25,915 nt of DNA from JACDCA01 sp040881785 (GCA_040881785.1 JBBECO010000123.1:1-25915), one strand, 5' to 3'. Positions 1-10,238 are shown, counted from the stretch's first letter. Notes: generated by a model not told the origin, from the letters alone. Translations and numbers: made by a program.

Positions 1-24
1 CCGCACCCCGCATCCCGCGCTCCG
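1..24. repeat. Heptamer array, CCGCACC family (cut by window edge)
   Basis: Three heptamers, CCGCACC, CCGCATC and CCGCGCT, followed by CCGG, end one base before the minus-strand stop codon at 26-28. The same word family forms the array at 10239-10279, so this is a dispersed unit. The left part may continue outside the window. Confidence 0.7.
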
Positions 25-25
25 G

Positions 26-1063
26 TCAGAAAGTAATCGTCGCGATCAGCGGATGGTGGTCGGAGCCGTAGCTCGACTCCGCGCGGCGGACCTCGGCGCT
101 CCAGCCCTCCGGCAACCGGTAAAACACGTGATCGAGACGAAGGAGGTCGCGGAACGTCCGGCGCGTGTCCGTGAGCCGGGTCTGCGGATACTCGCGGACG
201 GTTTCGAGATACGCCTGGTCGCGGAACCCGAACCACGTATTGAAATCGCCGGCGAGCACCATCGGGTCGTCGCCGCGGAGCGCTTCACGCAGGCCCCGCG
301 CCTGCCGCGTGCGCGCGTACTCGCCGCCGATCCAGCCGCGACTGAGGCCCGCCATGTTGTCGAGATGCACGGTCGCGAGGCGCAACCGCCACGGCTCGCC
401 CCCCGACGTCACCCCACTGATCTGCGCCGAGAGCGCCACGCGTCGCTGACGTTCGAACGGCAGCTCGATGGCGGTGAGACCTTCGAGGGGCACCGACGAC
501 AGGATCGCATTGCCGCGGTCCTCGCGATGCTGTCCCGGCGCGCCGTTCCGCATCGACGGCACGTAATACAGCGAATACCCCAGCGCGCGCGCCACGTCGT
601 CGATCTCCCGCGCGCGGTTGGAGGACCCGAGGAAATCGGCAAACGCCGCGGCCGGCGGCGAAGCGGGAATGTCGTCGCCGCTGCGAAACGCCTCCTGCAG
701 CAACAGGACGATCGGTGTGCCGGGCGCCGCAGCCTGTACGTCACGAACGGCCCGGACGATGTCCCCGCTGTCGAGCGCGATGTTCCAGCTGACGAGCGTG
801 AGTCTGTCGGCGGCGGGTCGTATCGTCGTCGCGGGGATGATCAGCGGCGAACCGACGGCATCGCGCCAGCGGCCAATCTGCGCGCGGTCGCCAACGAGCG
901 CGGGTTCGTGCCAGGCGATGGCCTGTGGCGAGAGCGAGGCGGACGCCGCGCGAGGCCTGAGCTGGTAACCGCCGGCGCACGCGGATGTCGCGAGTACGGT
1001 GATGAGCAGCGACAGCTTCCGCAGGTGCTGCCCGCGAACGCGGTAGCGAAGGAGATTACTCAA
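26..1063 (-). CDS. Endonuclease/exonuclease/phosphatase (EEP) family lipoprotein
   Basis: The 345-aa product is a metal-dependent phosphodiesterase of the DNase I/sphingomyelinase fold. Visible family motifs are LVSWNIA near residue 90 (first metal-binding Asn), LLLQEAF (metal Glu), LAGDFNTWFG (catalytic Asp/Asn) and a C-terminal SDHHPLIATI (Asp-His pair). The N-terminus has a basic stretch, a hydrophobic run and TSAC at about residues 26-29, which reads as a lipobox, so an outer-envelope or periplasmic lipoprotein is likely. The start is TTG at 1063; I see no better ATG or GTG before the signal sequence and no strong ribosome binding site. The substrate (nucleic acid, phospholipid or phosphoinositide) cannot be told from sequence. 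It is followed downstream by the repeat at 1-24. Confidence 0.85.
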   Translation of the reverse strand: MSNLLRYRVRGQHLRKLSLLITVLATSACAGGYQLRPRAASASLSPQAIAWHEPALVGDRAQIGRWRDAVGSPLIIPATTIRPAADRLTLVSWNIALDSGDIVRAVRDVQAAAPGTPIVLLLQEAFRSGDDIPASPPAAAFADFLGSSNRAREIDDVARALGYSLYYVPSMRNGAPGQHREDRGNAILSSVPLEGLTAIELPFERQRRVALSAQISGVTSGGEPWRLRLATVHLDNMAGLSRGWIGGEYARTRQARGLREALRGDDPMVLAGDFNTWFGFRDQAYLETVREYPQTRLTDTRRTFRDLLRLDHVFYRLPEGWSAEVRRAESSYGSDHHPLIATITF

Positions 1064-1096
1064 ATTGTGTTCCGCTGGAGGACTTCAGTCTAACAC

Positions 1097-1119
1097 GCCA
1101 CGTGCCACGTGCCACGTGC
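1097..1119. repeat. Heptamer array, GCCACGT family
   Basis: Three exact GCCACGT heptamers (1097, 1104 and 1111) are followed by a decayed GCTAG. The unit contains the palindrome CACGTG, so the array is partly self-complementary. It lies about 15 nt downstream of the minus-strand stop codon at 1134-1136. Confidence 0.75.
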
Positions 1120-1133
1120 TAGATGGAAGTGCT

Positions 1134-1529
1134 CTAAACGGGGGCGGCTGGTTGGGGCTCGAACAGGCGCTCGGTGTCCTTGTTCAACAGGACCCAGAGG
1201 CCGTAGATGCCGAGGATCGTGCCGATCGGGATATTGATCAGGTTGATCGCGCACAGCACGATCGCCAGGATCCGCGCCCACGGCTTCCACGACAGCAGGC
1301 CGAAGCCGGTGATCAGGCCGGGCAGCGAGACGGCGAACAGGAAGACGGTCAGCAGGGTGCCGGTCATGCCGATGATGGGGATCGCGATCGCCGCCTCCGG
1401 TTCGTCAGCCGCGGCGCCGACGATCCCGGCCGCACCGCCGAAGATCAGCATCAGCATCAGCCCCGCGAGCACACCGAGCGCGCTCAAGACGATGAAACCC
1501 ACCGCGACCACTTTCACGTGTGTCTGCAT
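1134..1529 (-). CDS. Small multi-pass membrane protein of unknown function
   Basis: This is a 131-aa very hydrophobic protein. About four membrane segments can be seen: residues 7-30, 45-70 (around an Ala/Gly-rich and Asp-Glu-Pro-Glu interruption), 68-85 and 88-112, with a short polar C-terminal tail ending in Pro and Ala. The ATG at 1529 is preceded by a clear GAGAGG ribosome binding site five bases away, which supports both the gene and its start. It lies between the RRM protein and the EEP lipoprotein on the same strand, separated from each by repeat-bearing spacers. I do not recognise a named family, so no function is proposed. Confidence 0.75.
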   Translation of the reverse strand: MQTHVKVVAVGFIVLSALGVLAGLMLMLIFGGAAGIVGAAADEPEAAIAIPIIGMTGTLLTVFLFAVSLPGLITGFGLLSWKPWARILAIVLCAINLINIPIGTILGIYGLWVLLNKDTERLFEPQPAAPV

Positions 1530-1553
1530 GTGTGCCTCTCAAAAATCGCCACA

Positions 1554-1589
1554 GCCTGCCTCGCCGAAGCCTTGGCGGAGGCGGGGTGC
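1554..1589. repeat. Palindromic element, CGCCAAGGCTTCGG family, intergenic copy
   Basis: The imperfect palindrome is centred on CCGAAGCCTTGGCG (1564-1577). The reverse complement of this core, CGCCAAGGCTTCGG, is identical to 14515-14528, where it is translated as part of the TrpS N-terminal extension. A GCAGGC block also follows the core in both copies. Confidence 0.6.
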
Positions 1590-1622
1590 AACACGGGCCA
1601 CGGTTCAACACGGTTCAACACT
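1590..1622. repeat. 10-bp tandem repeat, GGTTCAACAC
   Basis: Two exact GGTTCAACAC units lie next to each other at 1602-1621, preceded by a more diverged CAACACGGGCCAC copy. The array ends about ten bases from the stop codon of the RRM protein (1633-1635, minus strand). Its period differs from the 7-bp arrays elsewhere in the window. Confidence 0.6.
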
Positions 1623-1632
1623 GGGCCTGGCC

Positions 1633-2298
1633 TCAGTCTTTGTCGTCGGCCGAATCGTCCGCGTCCTCGTCCGCGTCCGCGTCCACGTCCGCGTCGTCGG
1701 TGTCGAGGTTCTCGGCTGGCTTGCTGGTGGCGATGTCGTCGATCTCGATTTCGTCATCCGCCGGCGCGGCACGCCAGTCCTCGTCGTTCTCGTAGAGCCG
1801 GCTGACGGGACGTTCCTTGATGGGGCCCTTCGGGCGCCCCTCGTCCTTGCGCTGCGACTTGCGCTTGCCCTTCGGCGGCGCGTCGGGACCGAAGTTCCGC
1901 CGCCCACCTCCGCCGCCTGGTCCGGCGTCGGGGCGAGGCGAATAGCCGCCGGGCCTGGGACCGCTGAAGCCCCCGGGACTTGGACGCGGACTGCTGAACC
2001 CGCCGCCCCCGCCGCTATAGCCGCCCGGACGTGGTCCCGGAGGCCGGTCCTCACGCGGCCGCGCTTCGCTGACGGCCAGCGGGCGTCCTTTGAACGGCTG
2101 TTGATCGAATTGCCGGATGGCCTCCTCGGCGACGGATCGCTCGGCGTAATCGACGAAGGCGAATCCGCGCGGCCGGCCGGTTTCCCGGTCAACAGGGAGA
2201 ACGATCTGGGCAGGTGCGCCGACGCTCGACAGGTGTTCCCGCAAATCTGCCTCGTTCGCGGCGTAAGGCAGATTGCCTATAAACAAACGGACTGACAC
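1633..2298 (-). CDS. RRM-type RNA-binding protein with Gly-rich linker and acidic tail
   Basis: The 221-aa protein starts with one RNA recognition motif (residues about 3-80). RNP2 is LFIGNL and RNP1 is RGFAFVDY, both with the expected aromatics for stacking on single-stranded RNA. This resembles the Rbp cold-associated proteins of cyanobacteria and other bacteria. A Gly/Pro/Ser/Arg-rich linker (about 90-140), a Lys/Arg-rich segment and a strongly acidic Asp-Ala tail (about 180-221) follow. The tail is encoded by hexamer repeats at 1657-1698. Translation starts at GTG 2298, preceded by AGAGG five bases away. It is divergent from uvrA across a 203-bp spacer. Role in RNA binding is well supported; a role in RNA chaperoning or cold response is inference. 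Confidence 0.88.
   Translation of the reverse strand: MSVRLFIGNLPYAANEADLREHLSSVGAPAQIVLPVDRETGRPRGFAFVDYAERSVAEEAIRQFDQQPFKGRPLAVSEARPREDRPPGPRPGGYSGGGGGFSSPRPSPGGFSGPRPGGYSPRPDAGPGGGGGRRNFGPDAPPKGKRKSQRKDEGRPKGPIKERPVSRLYENDEDWRAAPADDEIEIDDIATSKPAENLDTDDADVDADADEDADDSADDKD
1657..1698. repeat. Hexamer repeat coding for the Asp-Ala tail
   Basis: Seven hexamers of consensus GTCCGC (variants GTCCTC, GTCCAC and GTCGTC) lie inside the RRM gene. Read on the minus strand they encode alternating acidic and Ala/Val residues. A 6-bp unit keeps frame, so copy number could change without disrupting the gene. Confidence 0.65.
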
Positions 2299-2501
2299 AG
2301 CCCCCTCTTTTTAGGTCCGGACCAGGTCTCCGGGGACGCCCCGGTATGGTTCCAGAAAAGCCTCAACAAAATAGCACGGTTCCGCATGGAAGGCACCAAC
2401 CGCGCGACCGCCGGAGCCCGCCGGGCTCGGCCGAGGTTGAACCGCCGACCCGGCTTGACTACCATGGACTGTTCAGGTTTCGGTAAAAGAGCATCCAGTA
2501 C
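2299..2501. other. Divergent spacer between RRM protein and uvrA
   Basis: This 203-bp spacer must hold the promoters of both divergent genes. The minus-strand GTG is served by the AGAGGGGG tract at 2301-2308. A 6-bp GC hairpin (CCGGGG/CCCCGG with a 3-nt loop) lies at 2330-2344. I see no convincing LexA-type operator or strong -35/-10 pair, and no dispersed repeat as found in most other spacers. Confidence 0.4.
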
Positions 2502-5560
<3,059 letters not shown>

Positions 5561-5567
5561 CTTACGC

Positions 5568-5617
5568 GGCGGGGCGTAAAGCCCCTACACGGCGGGGCGT
5601 AAAGCCCCGCCCTACAC
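5568..5617. repeat. GTAG-type palindrome, two tandem copies
   Basis: Two copies of GGCGGGGCGTAAAGCCCC, each followed by CTACAC, start eight bases after the uvrA stop codon. The second copy is complete and forms a perfect 8-bp stem (GGCGGGGC/GCCCCGCC) around a GTAAA loop at 5591-5611; the first lacks the last GCC. It could slow or end transcription after uvrA, but no U-tract follows. Confidence 0.75.
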
Positions 5618-5622
5618 TGTCT

Positions 5623-6837
5623 ATGAGATATGGAATTGCGGTTCTGATCGGATTGTCTTCGCTGGCGGGCGCGGCGCAGCAACTTCGCTTTGACGACGTC
5701 GTGCGGAACCTGCGCAATCCGGATCCGTCCGCCCGCATGGAGGCGCTCACGCTGCTGCGGGAGGCGAAGCACCTCGAGGCCATCGAGCCGATCGCGCCGC
5801 TCGTGATCGATCCGGTCGATGGGATCCAGCTGGCGGCGATTGACACGGAGCTCTCGTTCTACCTCGTGGACGAGATCTCCGGACGCAAGCGCGTGGCCTT
5901 CATCATCGAAGTGCGCAGCTCGGGCCGCGCCGAGACGGCCTTTGCCGCCGGTCCGCTCGCCGTCTGGCCGCGGGCCGTGCCGGCGTTGCTCCTCACGAAC
6001 CTGCTGACGGCCGTGGACGACGAGAGCCAGAAAGTCCGCGTCGAGGCGCTCTACACGTTCGGCGCCATCGCGCAGCGGCCGCTCGCCGACGCGCACGCCG
6101 CGGGAGTGATCCAGGCGCTGGATCATTACGATCCGGCGATCCGGACGGCAGCGGCCCGCGTCATCGGACGGCTGAAGGTCACGCAGGCCGGCGAGGCGCT
6201 GATCAAGGCGGTCAACGATTCGCAGCAGCCCGTGCGGTTCGCGGCGATGCGGGCGCTCGGCGAGATCGGTGAGACGTCTGCCGTCCAGGCCCTCACGCAG
6301 CAGTTCGAGCACTACCGGAAGGGGGAAGGCGCGTGGTCGGCCCTCGACGGACTTGCGCGGATCGGCCACTCTTCGAGCGTCCCGCTGTTCACCGCACGCC
6401 TCAGCGACCGCGACCCGTTCCTGCGCCGGGCCGCGGCGGAGGGGCTCGCGCGGGCGGGCGATCGCTCGGCGGTAAACGCGCTGGAAAACGGGGTCAGCAC
6501 CGATTCGTCCCCAATGGCCCGCGCCGCGATGGCCTTTGCGCTCCAGAAACTTGGCGGCAACTACGTGGCGCGCCTGGCGAACGGGCTCGATTCCGACAAG
6601 CTGGCGCCGCAGATCGCCGCCTACTTCCTGGAGCTCGGTGCGCCGGTGGCGCCGCAGCTCACGCCGCACCTGAAAGATCCCAGCGAATCGATCCGCGGCA
6701 ACGCCGCCCTGATCCTCGGCGCGATCGGCGGAAAGGCCGAGCGCGACGCGCTGCAGCCGCTGCTCCAGGACCGCAGCAGCGAGGTGCGCCGGGCCGCCGA
6801 ACGCGCCATCGAACGGATCACGCTCCGCGGTGCCTGA
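5623..6837 (+). CDS. Exported HEAT-repeat protein
   Basis: This 404-aa protein starts at ATG 5623, directly after the palindromic repeats. MRYGIAVLIGLSSLAGAAQQ reads as a short signal peptide with an A-G-A type cleavage site. The rest is alpha-helical solenoid: at least six HEAT/PBS-lyase-like repeats between residues about 130 and 404, with recurring motifs such as VRFAAMRALGEIG, LRRAAAEGLARAG and IRGNAALILGAIG. Such proteins are usually scaffolds for protein contacts; no catalytic residues are seen. Its last eight bases overlap the GTG start of the glycosylase gene, so the two are probably translated together, although a functional link between an exported scaffold and a DNA glycosylase is not obvious. 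Confidence 0.85.
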   Translation: MRYGIAVLIGLSSLAGAAQQLRFDDVVRNLRNPDPSARMEALTLLREAKHLEAIEPIAPLVIDPVDGIQLAAIDTELSFYLVDEISGRKRVAFIIEVRSSGRAETAFAAGPLAVWPRAVPALLLTNLLTAVDDESQKVRVEALYTFGAIAQRPLADAHAAGVIQALDHYDPAIRTAAARVIGRLKVTQAGEALIKAVNDSQQPVRFAAMRALGEIGETSAVQALTQQFEHYRKGEGAWSALDGLARIGHSSSVPLFTARLSDRDPFLRRAAAEGLARAGDRSAVNALENGVSTDSSPMARAAMAFALQKLGGNYVARLANGLDSDKLAPQIAAYFLELGAPVAPQLTPHLKDPSESIRGNAALILGAIGGKAERDALQPLLQDRSSEVRRAAERAIERITLRGA

Positions 6838-7504
6838 TCGCCGCACGCTGCCGCGTGAGTTCTACGCGCGTCCGACGCTCGACGTCGCGCGGGAGCTGAT
6901 CGGCAAGGTCCTGGTGCACGCCACGCCGGCGGGGACGGCGTCGGGCGTGATCGTGGAAACCGAGGCGTACGTCGGCGAATCGGATCCCGCCTGCCACGCG
7001 GCGCCAGGGCCGACGAAGCGGAACGCGCCGCTCTACGGTCCTCCGGGACTGGCGTACGTCTATCTGAATTACGGGATCCACTATCTGGTCAACGCGGTGA
7101 CGGAGCCGGAGGGCTGGCCCGCCGCCGTCCTCATTCGCGCGCTCGAACCGCTCGAGGGGGAGGATCTCATGCGCCGGCGCCGCGCGCGGGGCACGCCGAG
7201 GCGCGCCAGCGATCTCGAGACGACCTCACTGTGCCGCGGGCCAGGCAACCTGACGCGCGCGCTGGGCATTTCGCTCCTGCAAAACCTGCGCGACCTCGTG
7301 GCGTCGGAGCTCAGGATCGAGGACGCCGGTGAGGCACCGCGCGACGTGGCGACCAGCGAGCGCGTCGGCATCGCCGTCGGCGTCGAGCACCCCTGGCGGT
7401 TTTACGCCGTGGGGTCGGCCGCGGTCAGCGGCCGGGTCAGCGGCGCGTCGGCACCGCCTGCTCGACCGGCACCTGCGCGGTCGCGCGCCGGCCGTCGCGG
7501 ATGA
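6830..7504 (+). CDS. DNA-3-methyladenine glycosylase, AAG/MPG family
   Basis: This enzyme removes alkylated purines (3-methyladenine, 7-methylguanine, hypoxanthine) to begin base excision repair. The 224-aa product has the family hallmarks: REFYARPTLDVARELIGK at the N-terminus, VETEAYVGESDPACHA with the catalytic Glu, TKRN, the YVYLNYGIHYLVN substrate-pocket strand, LCRGPGNLTRALGI, and the C-terminal WRFYAVG. It starts at GTG 6830 inside the end of the HEAT gene. The family normally ends shortly after the WRFY segment; here a 20-residue Ala/Pro/Arg tail follows because the frame reads into the 3' end of the convergent protease gene (68-bp overlap). Confidence 0.93.
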   Translation: MPDRRTLPREFYARPTLDVARELIGKVLVHATPAGTASGVIVETEAYVGESDPACHAAPGPTKRNAPLYGPPGLAYVYLNYGIHYLVNAVTEPEGWPAAVLIRALEPLEGEDLMRRRRARGTPRRASDLETTSLCRGPGNLTRALGISLLQNLRDLVASELRIEDAGEAPRDVATSERVGIAVGVEHPWRFYAVGSAAVSGRVSGASAPPARPAPARSRAGRRG

Positions 7505-8600
7505 TGCCCAGCGTCGCGTCGCTCCCGATCCTGGCCTCCGCGAGCATCCGCAGGAAATGCTGGGCCCCGTCGAGCGGCGTGCTGTTGAACGAGACGATGA
7601 CGTCGCCCGGACGCAGTCCGGAGGCATAGGCTTCCGATCGCGGATTGACCCGCGACACGAGGATCCCTTTCGCGTCGGGCACGTCGAGTTGATCCGCCAG
7701 GCGGGCGTCGAGCGGCTGCAGCTGGATGCCGAGCATGGTGCCGCGGCGGACGACGCCGGTCTTGATCAACTCGTCCATCGTCTTGCGCACCAGGTTGCTC
7801 GGGACGGCGAGGCCGATCCCCTGATAGCCGCCCGTCTCGCTGTAGATGGCCGAGTTGATGCCCACGAGCTCGCCGCGGGCGTTGATGAGCGCGCCGCCGG
7901 AGTTGCCCCGGTTGATGGCGGCATCCGTCTGGATGAAGTCTTCGTACGTGCCGAGCTCCTCGACACTGCGTCCCGTGGCGCTGACGATGCCAAGCGTCAC
8001 CGTCTGACTGAAGACGCCGAAGGGGTTGCCGATGGCGAGCACCCACTCGGCGACCTTCAGTTTCGAGGAGTCGCCCCAGGTGAGGGTGGGGAGGTTGCGG
8101 GCATCGATCTTGAGGACGGCGAGATCGGTCTGCTCGTCGGTGCCGACGACCTTGGCGACGAACTCACGCTTGTCGGCCAGGATCACGGTGACCTGCTGGC
8201 GCGAGCCCGGCGTGTCGATGACGTGATTGTTGGTGACGACGTAGCCGTCCGACGAGACGATGACGCCGGATCCCAGGCTCTGGGCCTGGCGCTCGATGAT
8301 CTGGTCGCCGTAGAAGAAGCGGTAGAACGGATCCTGAGACAGCGAGCGGACCGTGGACGTCGAATTGATGCTCGTGACCGCGCGGACGGCGCGCTCGGCG
8401 ATGCCGGTCAGGTCCGGCAGCGTCTGCGCGCCGCTCAGGCCGGGCCGCCCCTGCGGCGGCGCGCCTTCGGCCTGCGTCACGGCGTCGGCGACGTCGGCCG
8501 TCCGCATGCGCCCGGTCAGCACCATGCCGGCCACGATGCCGGTCGTGAACAAGAGGACGAAGACGATGAGGCGTCGGATCATGGGCGGGGTTCCCGTCAT
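7437..8600 (-). CDS. HtrA/DegS-type trypsin-like serine protease with one PDZ domain
   Basis: This is a 387-aa membrane-anchored protease for misfolded envelope proteins. An N-terminal hydrophobic segment (about residues 11-30) acts as signal or anchor. The protease domain has the full triad: His126 (TNNHVI), Asp159 (TDLAVLKI) and Ser234 (RGNSGGAL), with the oxyanion-loop context intact. A single PDZ domain covers about 285-375 (SGLRPGDVIVSFN). One PDZ and this length match DegS-like more than DegP. The chosen ATG at 8600 overlaps the Hsp20 stop as ATGA, indicating coupled translation; an alternative ATG lies six codons in, at 8582. The pairing of a small heat shock chaperone with a protease fits shared stress regulation. 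Confidence 0.93.
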   Translation of the reverse strand: MTGTPPMIRRLIVFVLLFTTGIVAGMVLTGRMRTADVADAVTQAEGAPPQGRPGLSGAQTLPDLTGIAERAVRAVTSINSTSTVRSLSQDPFYRFFYGDQIIERQAQSLGSGVIVSSDGYVVTNNHVIDTPGSRQQVTVILADKREFVAKVVGTDEQTDLAVLKIDARNLPTLTWGDSSKLKVAEWVLAIGNPFGVFSQTVTLGIVSATGRSVEELGTYEDFIQTDAAINRGNSGGALINARGELVGINSAIYSETGGYQGIGLAVPSNLVRKTMDELIKTGVVRRGTMLGIQLQPLDARLADQLDVPDAKGILVSRVNPRSEAYASGLRPGDVIVSFNSTPLDGAQHFLRMLAEARIGSDATLGIIRDGRRATAQVPVEQAVPTRR

Positions 8601-8992
8601 CGGACTTCGATCGTGCGGCGCGGCGCCGCCGGCACTTTCGGCAGCGTGACGGTGAGCACGCCGTCGGTGAGATCGGCCGTCACGTGCTCGACGTCGATTT
8701 TGTCGTTGAAGGCAAAGGTGCGGCTGAACGCGCCGTGGCCGCGTTCGACCTGGTGATAGTGGATGTCTTCGGCGCCGCGCGCCAGGCGCTGGCCGCGGAT
8801 GGTCAGCTGGGAGTCGGCCATCGCCAGTTCGATCTGCTCGCGCGTGAGACCCGGCAGCTCCGCCGCGACGACGTACCGGTCGGCGGTTTCGTAGACGTCG
8901 ATGGCGGGGGTCCAGCTGTCGGCGTGCGGCGCGGTGAGCCGTTCGAGGCGTTCGTGCCAGGCCCGCATCTCGCGCCACGGATTCACAGGCAT
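8597..8992 (-). CDS. Hsp20/alpha-crystallin family small heat shock protein
   Basis: The 131-aa protein is an ATP-independent holdase that binds unfolding proteins. The alpha-crystallin domain covers about residues 27-131: WTPAIDVYETADRYVVAAEL, PGL, the QLTIRGQR strand and the closing DGVLTVTLPK motif. The short N-terminal arm (about 25 residues) and the near absence of a C-terminal extension (RTIEVR) place it among the class A-like bacterial proteins such as Hsp16. The ATG at 8992 is divergent from efp with only 39 bp between them. The stop overlaps the start of the HtrA-type protease gene. Confidence 0.94.
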   Translation of the reverse strand: MPVNPWREMRAWHERLERLTAPHADSWTPAIDVYETADRYVVAAELPGLTREQIELAMADSQLTIRGQRLARGAEDIHYHQVERGHGAFSRTFAFNDKIDVEHVTADLTDGVLTVTLPKVPAAPRRTIEVR

Positions 8993-9011
8993 ACCCTCGA
9001 TGGTATACGAT
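8982..9011 (+). promoter_or_regulatory. Possible sigma70 promoter for efp
   Basis: TTCACA (8982-8987) matches five of six -35 bases, and TACGAT (9006-9011) or TATACG (9004-9009) can serve as -10 with an 18- or 16-bp spacer. It lies partly in the start of the divergent Hsp20 gene. The leader would be only about 15 nt. Inferred from consensus alone. Confidence 0.35.
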
Positions 9012-9031
9012 TCGAAGGTTTTGGGGTCACC

Positions 9032-9595
9032 ATGAGTTCTCTACAAGCGACACGAATGAAGAAGGGCATGCTCATCAAGATGGGGGACGACCTGCTGCGC
9101 GTCCTCGAGCTGCACCACGTCACACCCGGCAACCTCCGCGGGTTCGTCCGCGTGCGGTTCCGGAACATCCGCACCCACGCGCTCAACGACCAGAAGCTGC
9201 GGTCGGAAGACACCGTCGAGCGCGCCGTCCTCGACGAGAAGCAGATGCAGTACCTGTACAAGGACGGCGACTCGTACCACTTCATGGATACCGAGACGTA
9301 CGAGCAGATGCACATTTCGGCCGAAGCGCTCGGCGACTCGGTGAACTACATCATGCCGGACGCCACGATCGCGGTGGAGTTCTACGGGCACGAGCCGGTC
9401 GGCATCGAGCTGCCGCCGACCGTGGACCTGAGAGTGATCGATACCGTGCCGGGCATCAAGGGGGCGACGGCCAGCAATCAGATCAAACCCGCCACGCTCG
9501 AGACCGGGCTCGTGGTCAACGTGCCGCCGTTCGTCAACCCCGGCGATGTAGTGCGCGTGAGCACGGACACGGGGGAGTACCTCTCGAGAGCCTAA
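9032..9595 (+). CDS. efp: Elongation factor P
   Basis: EF-P binds between the P and E sites of the ribosome and relieves stalling at consecutive prolines. The 187-aa product has the usual three beta-barrel domains and length, with the signature-like region VEFYGHEPVGIELP and a C-terminal FVNPGDVVRVSTDTGEYLSR. The start at ATG 9032 gives the normal N-terminus; longer in-frame reading upstream overlaps the Hsp20 gene and is discarded. The tip of the domain I loop reads TPGNLRG: Asn34 occupies the place of the lysine modified in E. coli and of the arginine rhamnosylated in Pseudomonas. No epmA, epmB or earP is seen nearby. Confidence 0.97.
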   Translation: MSSLQATRMKKGMLIKMGDDLLRVLELHHVTPGNLRGFVRVRFRNIRTHALNDQKLRSEDTVERAVLDEKQMQYLYKDGDSYHFMDTETYEQMHISAEALGDSVNYIMPDATIAVEFYGHEPVGIELPPTVDLRVIDTVPGIKGATASNQIKPATLETGLVVNVPPFVNPGDVVRVSTDTGEYLSRA

Positions 9596-9616
9596 GGATG
9601 CCTGAAGAACTGCATC

Positions 9617-9636
9617 CCATTTCCCATCCAGGCCGT
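9617..9636 (+). repeat. 20-nt dispersed repeat, copy 1
   Basis: CCATTTCCCATCCAGGCCGT is found exactly, in inverted orientation, at 17883-17902. Similarity extends further to GAACT/AGTTC on one side if a 5-nt gap is allowed. It lies about 20 nt after the efp stop. The words (CATCCCA, TTTCCCA, TCC) have a weak 7-bp period. Confidence 0.75.
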
Positions 9637-9657
9637 CGTATCCCAGAGGCCTGGTAG

Positions 9658-10230
9658 ATGGAAGTTACGCAGGCGCGCGCCGGATCCGGCTGGATCGAAG
9701 TGATTGCCGGCAGCATGTTCAGCGGGAAGAGCGAGGAGCTCATCCGCCGGCTTCGCCGCGCGCAGATCGCGCGCCGGAAGGTCCAGATCTTCAAGCCGAA
9801 GATCGACAACCGCTACGCGGAGGACCACATCATCTCGCACAGCGACATGCGCATCGCCTCGGTCAACCTCTCGTCGTCGCGCGAGCTGCTCGAACAGGTG
9901 CTGCCCGATACCGAGGTCGTCGGGGTGGACGAAGCGCAGTTCTTCGACAGCGAGCTGCCGGCCGTGTGCAGCACGCTGGCGGACCAGGGCAAGCGCGTGA
10001 TCGTCGCCGGTCTCGACCAGGATTACCTGGGCAAGCCCTTCGAGCCGATCCCGCAGCTGCTGGCGATCGCGGAATACATCACCAAGACGCTGGCGATCTG
10101 CATGGTCTGCGGCTCGCCGGCGAACCACACGCAGCGCCTCGTCGCCAGCAGCGAGCGCGTGCTCGTCGGTGCGCAGGGCACGTACGAAGCGCGCTGCCGC
10201 CACTGCTTCGATCCCCGCCTCGGCCAATAG
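9658..10230 (+). CDS. tdk: Thymidine kinase (type II)
   Basis: This enzyme phosphorylates thymidine with ATP for salvage into dTMP. The 190-aa protein has the type II architecture: P-loop GSMFSGKS (residues 18-25), the Walker B-like DEAQFF with catalytic Glu92, the lasso/thymidine-binding region, and a zinc site built from CMVCG and a C-terminal CRHC pair. The ATG at 9658 leaves an unusual ten-residue N-terminal addition before GWIEVIAG; no good ribosome binding site marks it. It follows efp by 62 bp, a spacer that carries a dispersed repeat. Confidence in function is high because all key motifs are present. Confidence 0.96.
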   Translation: MEVTQARAGSGWIEVIAGSMFSGKSEELIRRLRRAQIARRKVQIFKPKIDNRYAEDHIISHSDMRIASVNLSSSRELLEQVLPDTEVVGVDEAQFFDSELPAVCSTLADQGKRVIVAGLDQDYLGKPFEPIPQLLAIAEYITKTLAICMVCGSPANHTQRLVASSERVLVGAQGTYEARCRHCFDPRLGQ

Positions 10231-10238
10231 GCACTTCT

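Noticed and set aside
1065..1805. Plus-strand open frames across the small membrane protein region
   Set aside because: They lack a ribosome binding site and show biased His/Gln/Asp composition; the minus-strand frame has GAGAGG and membrane helices.
5591..5611. Rho-independent terminator after uvrA
   Set aside because: The 8-bp GC stem is good but no U-tract follows on either strand, and the element belongs to a dispersed palindrome family.
8684..9031. Longer N-terminus for EF-P
   Set aside because: The upstream in-frame codons are antisense to Hsp20, and EF-P family length fits the ATG at 9032.
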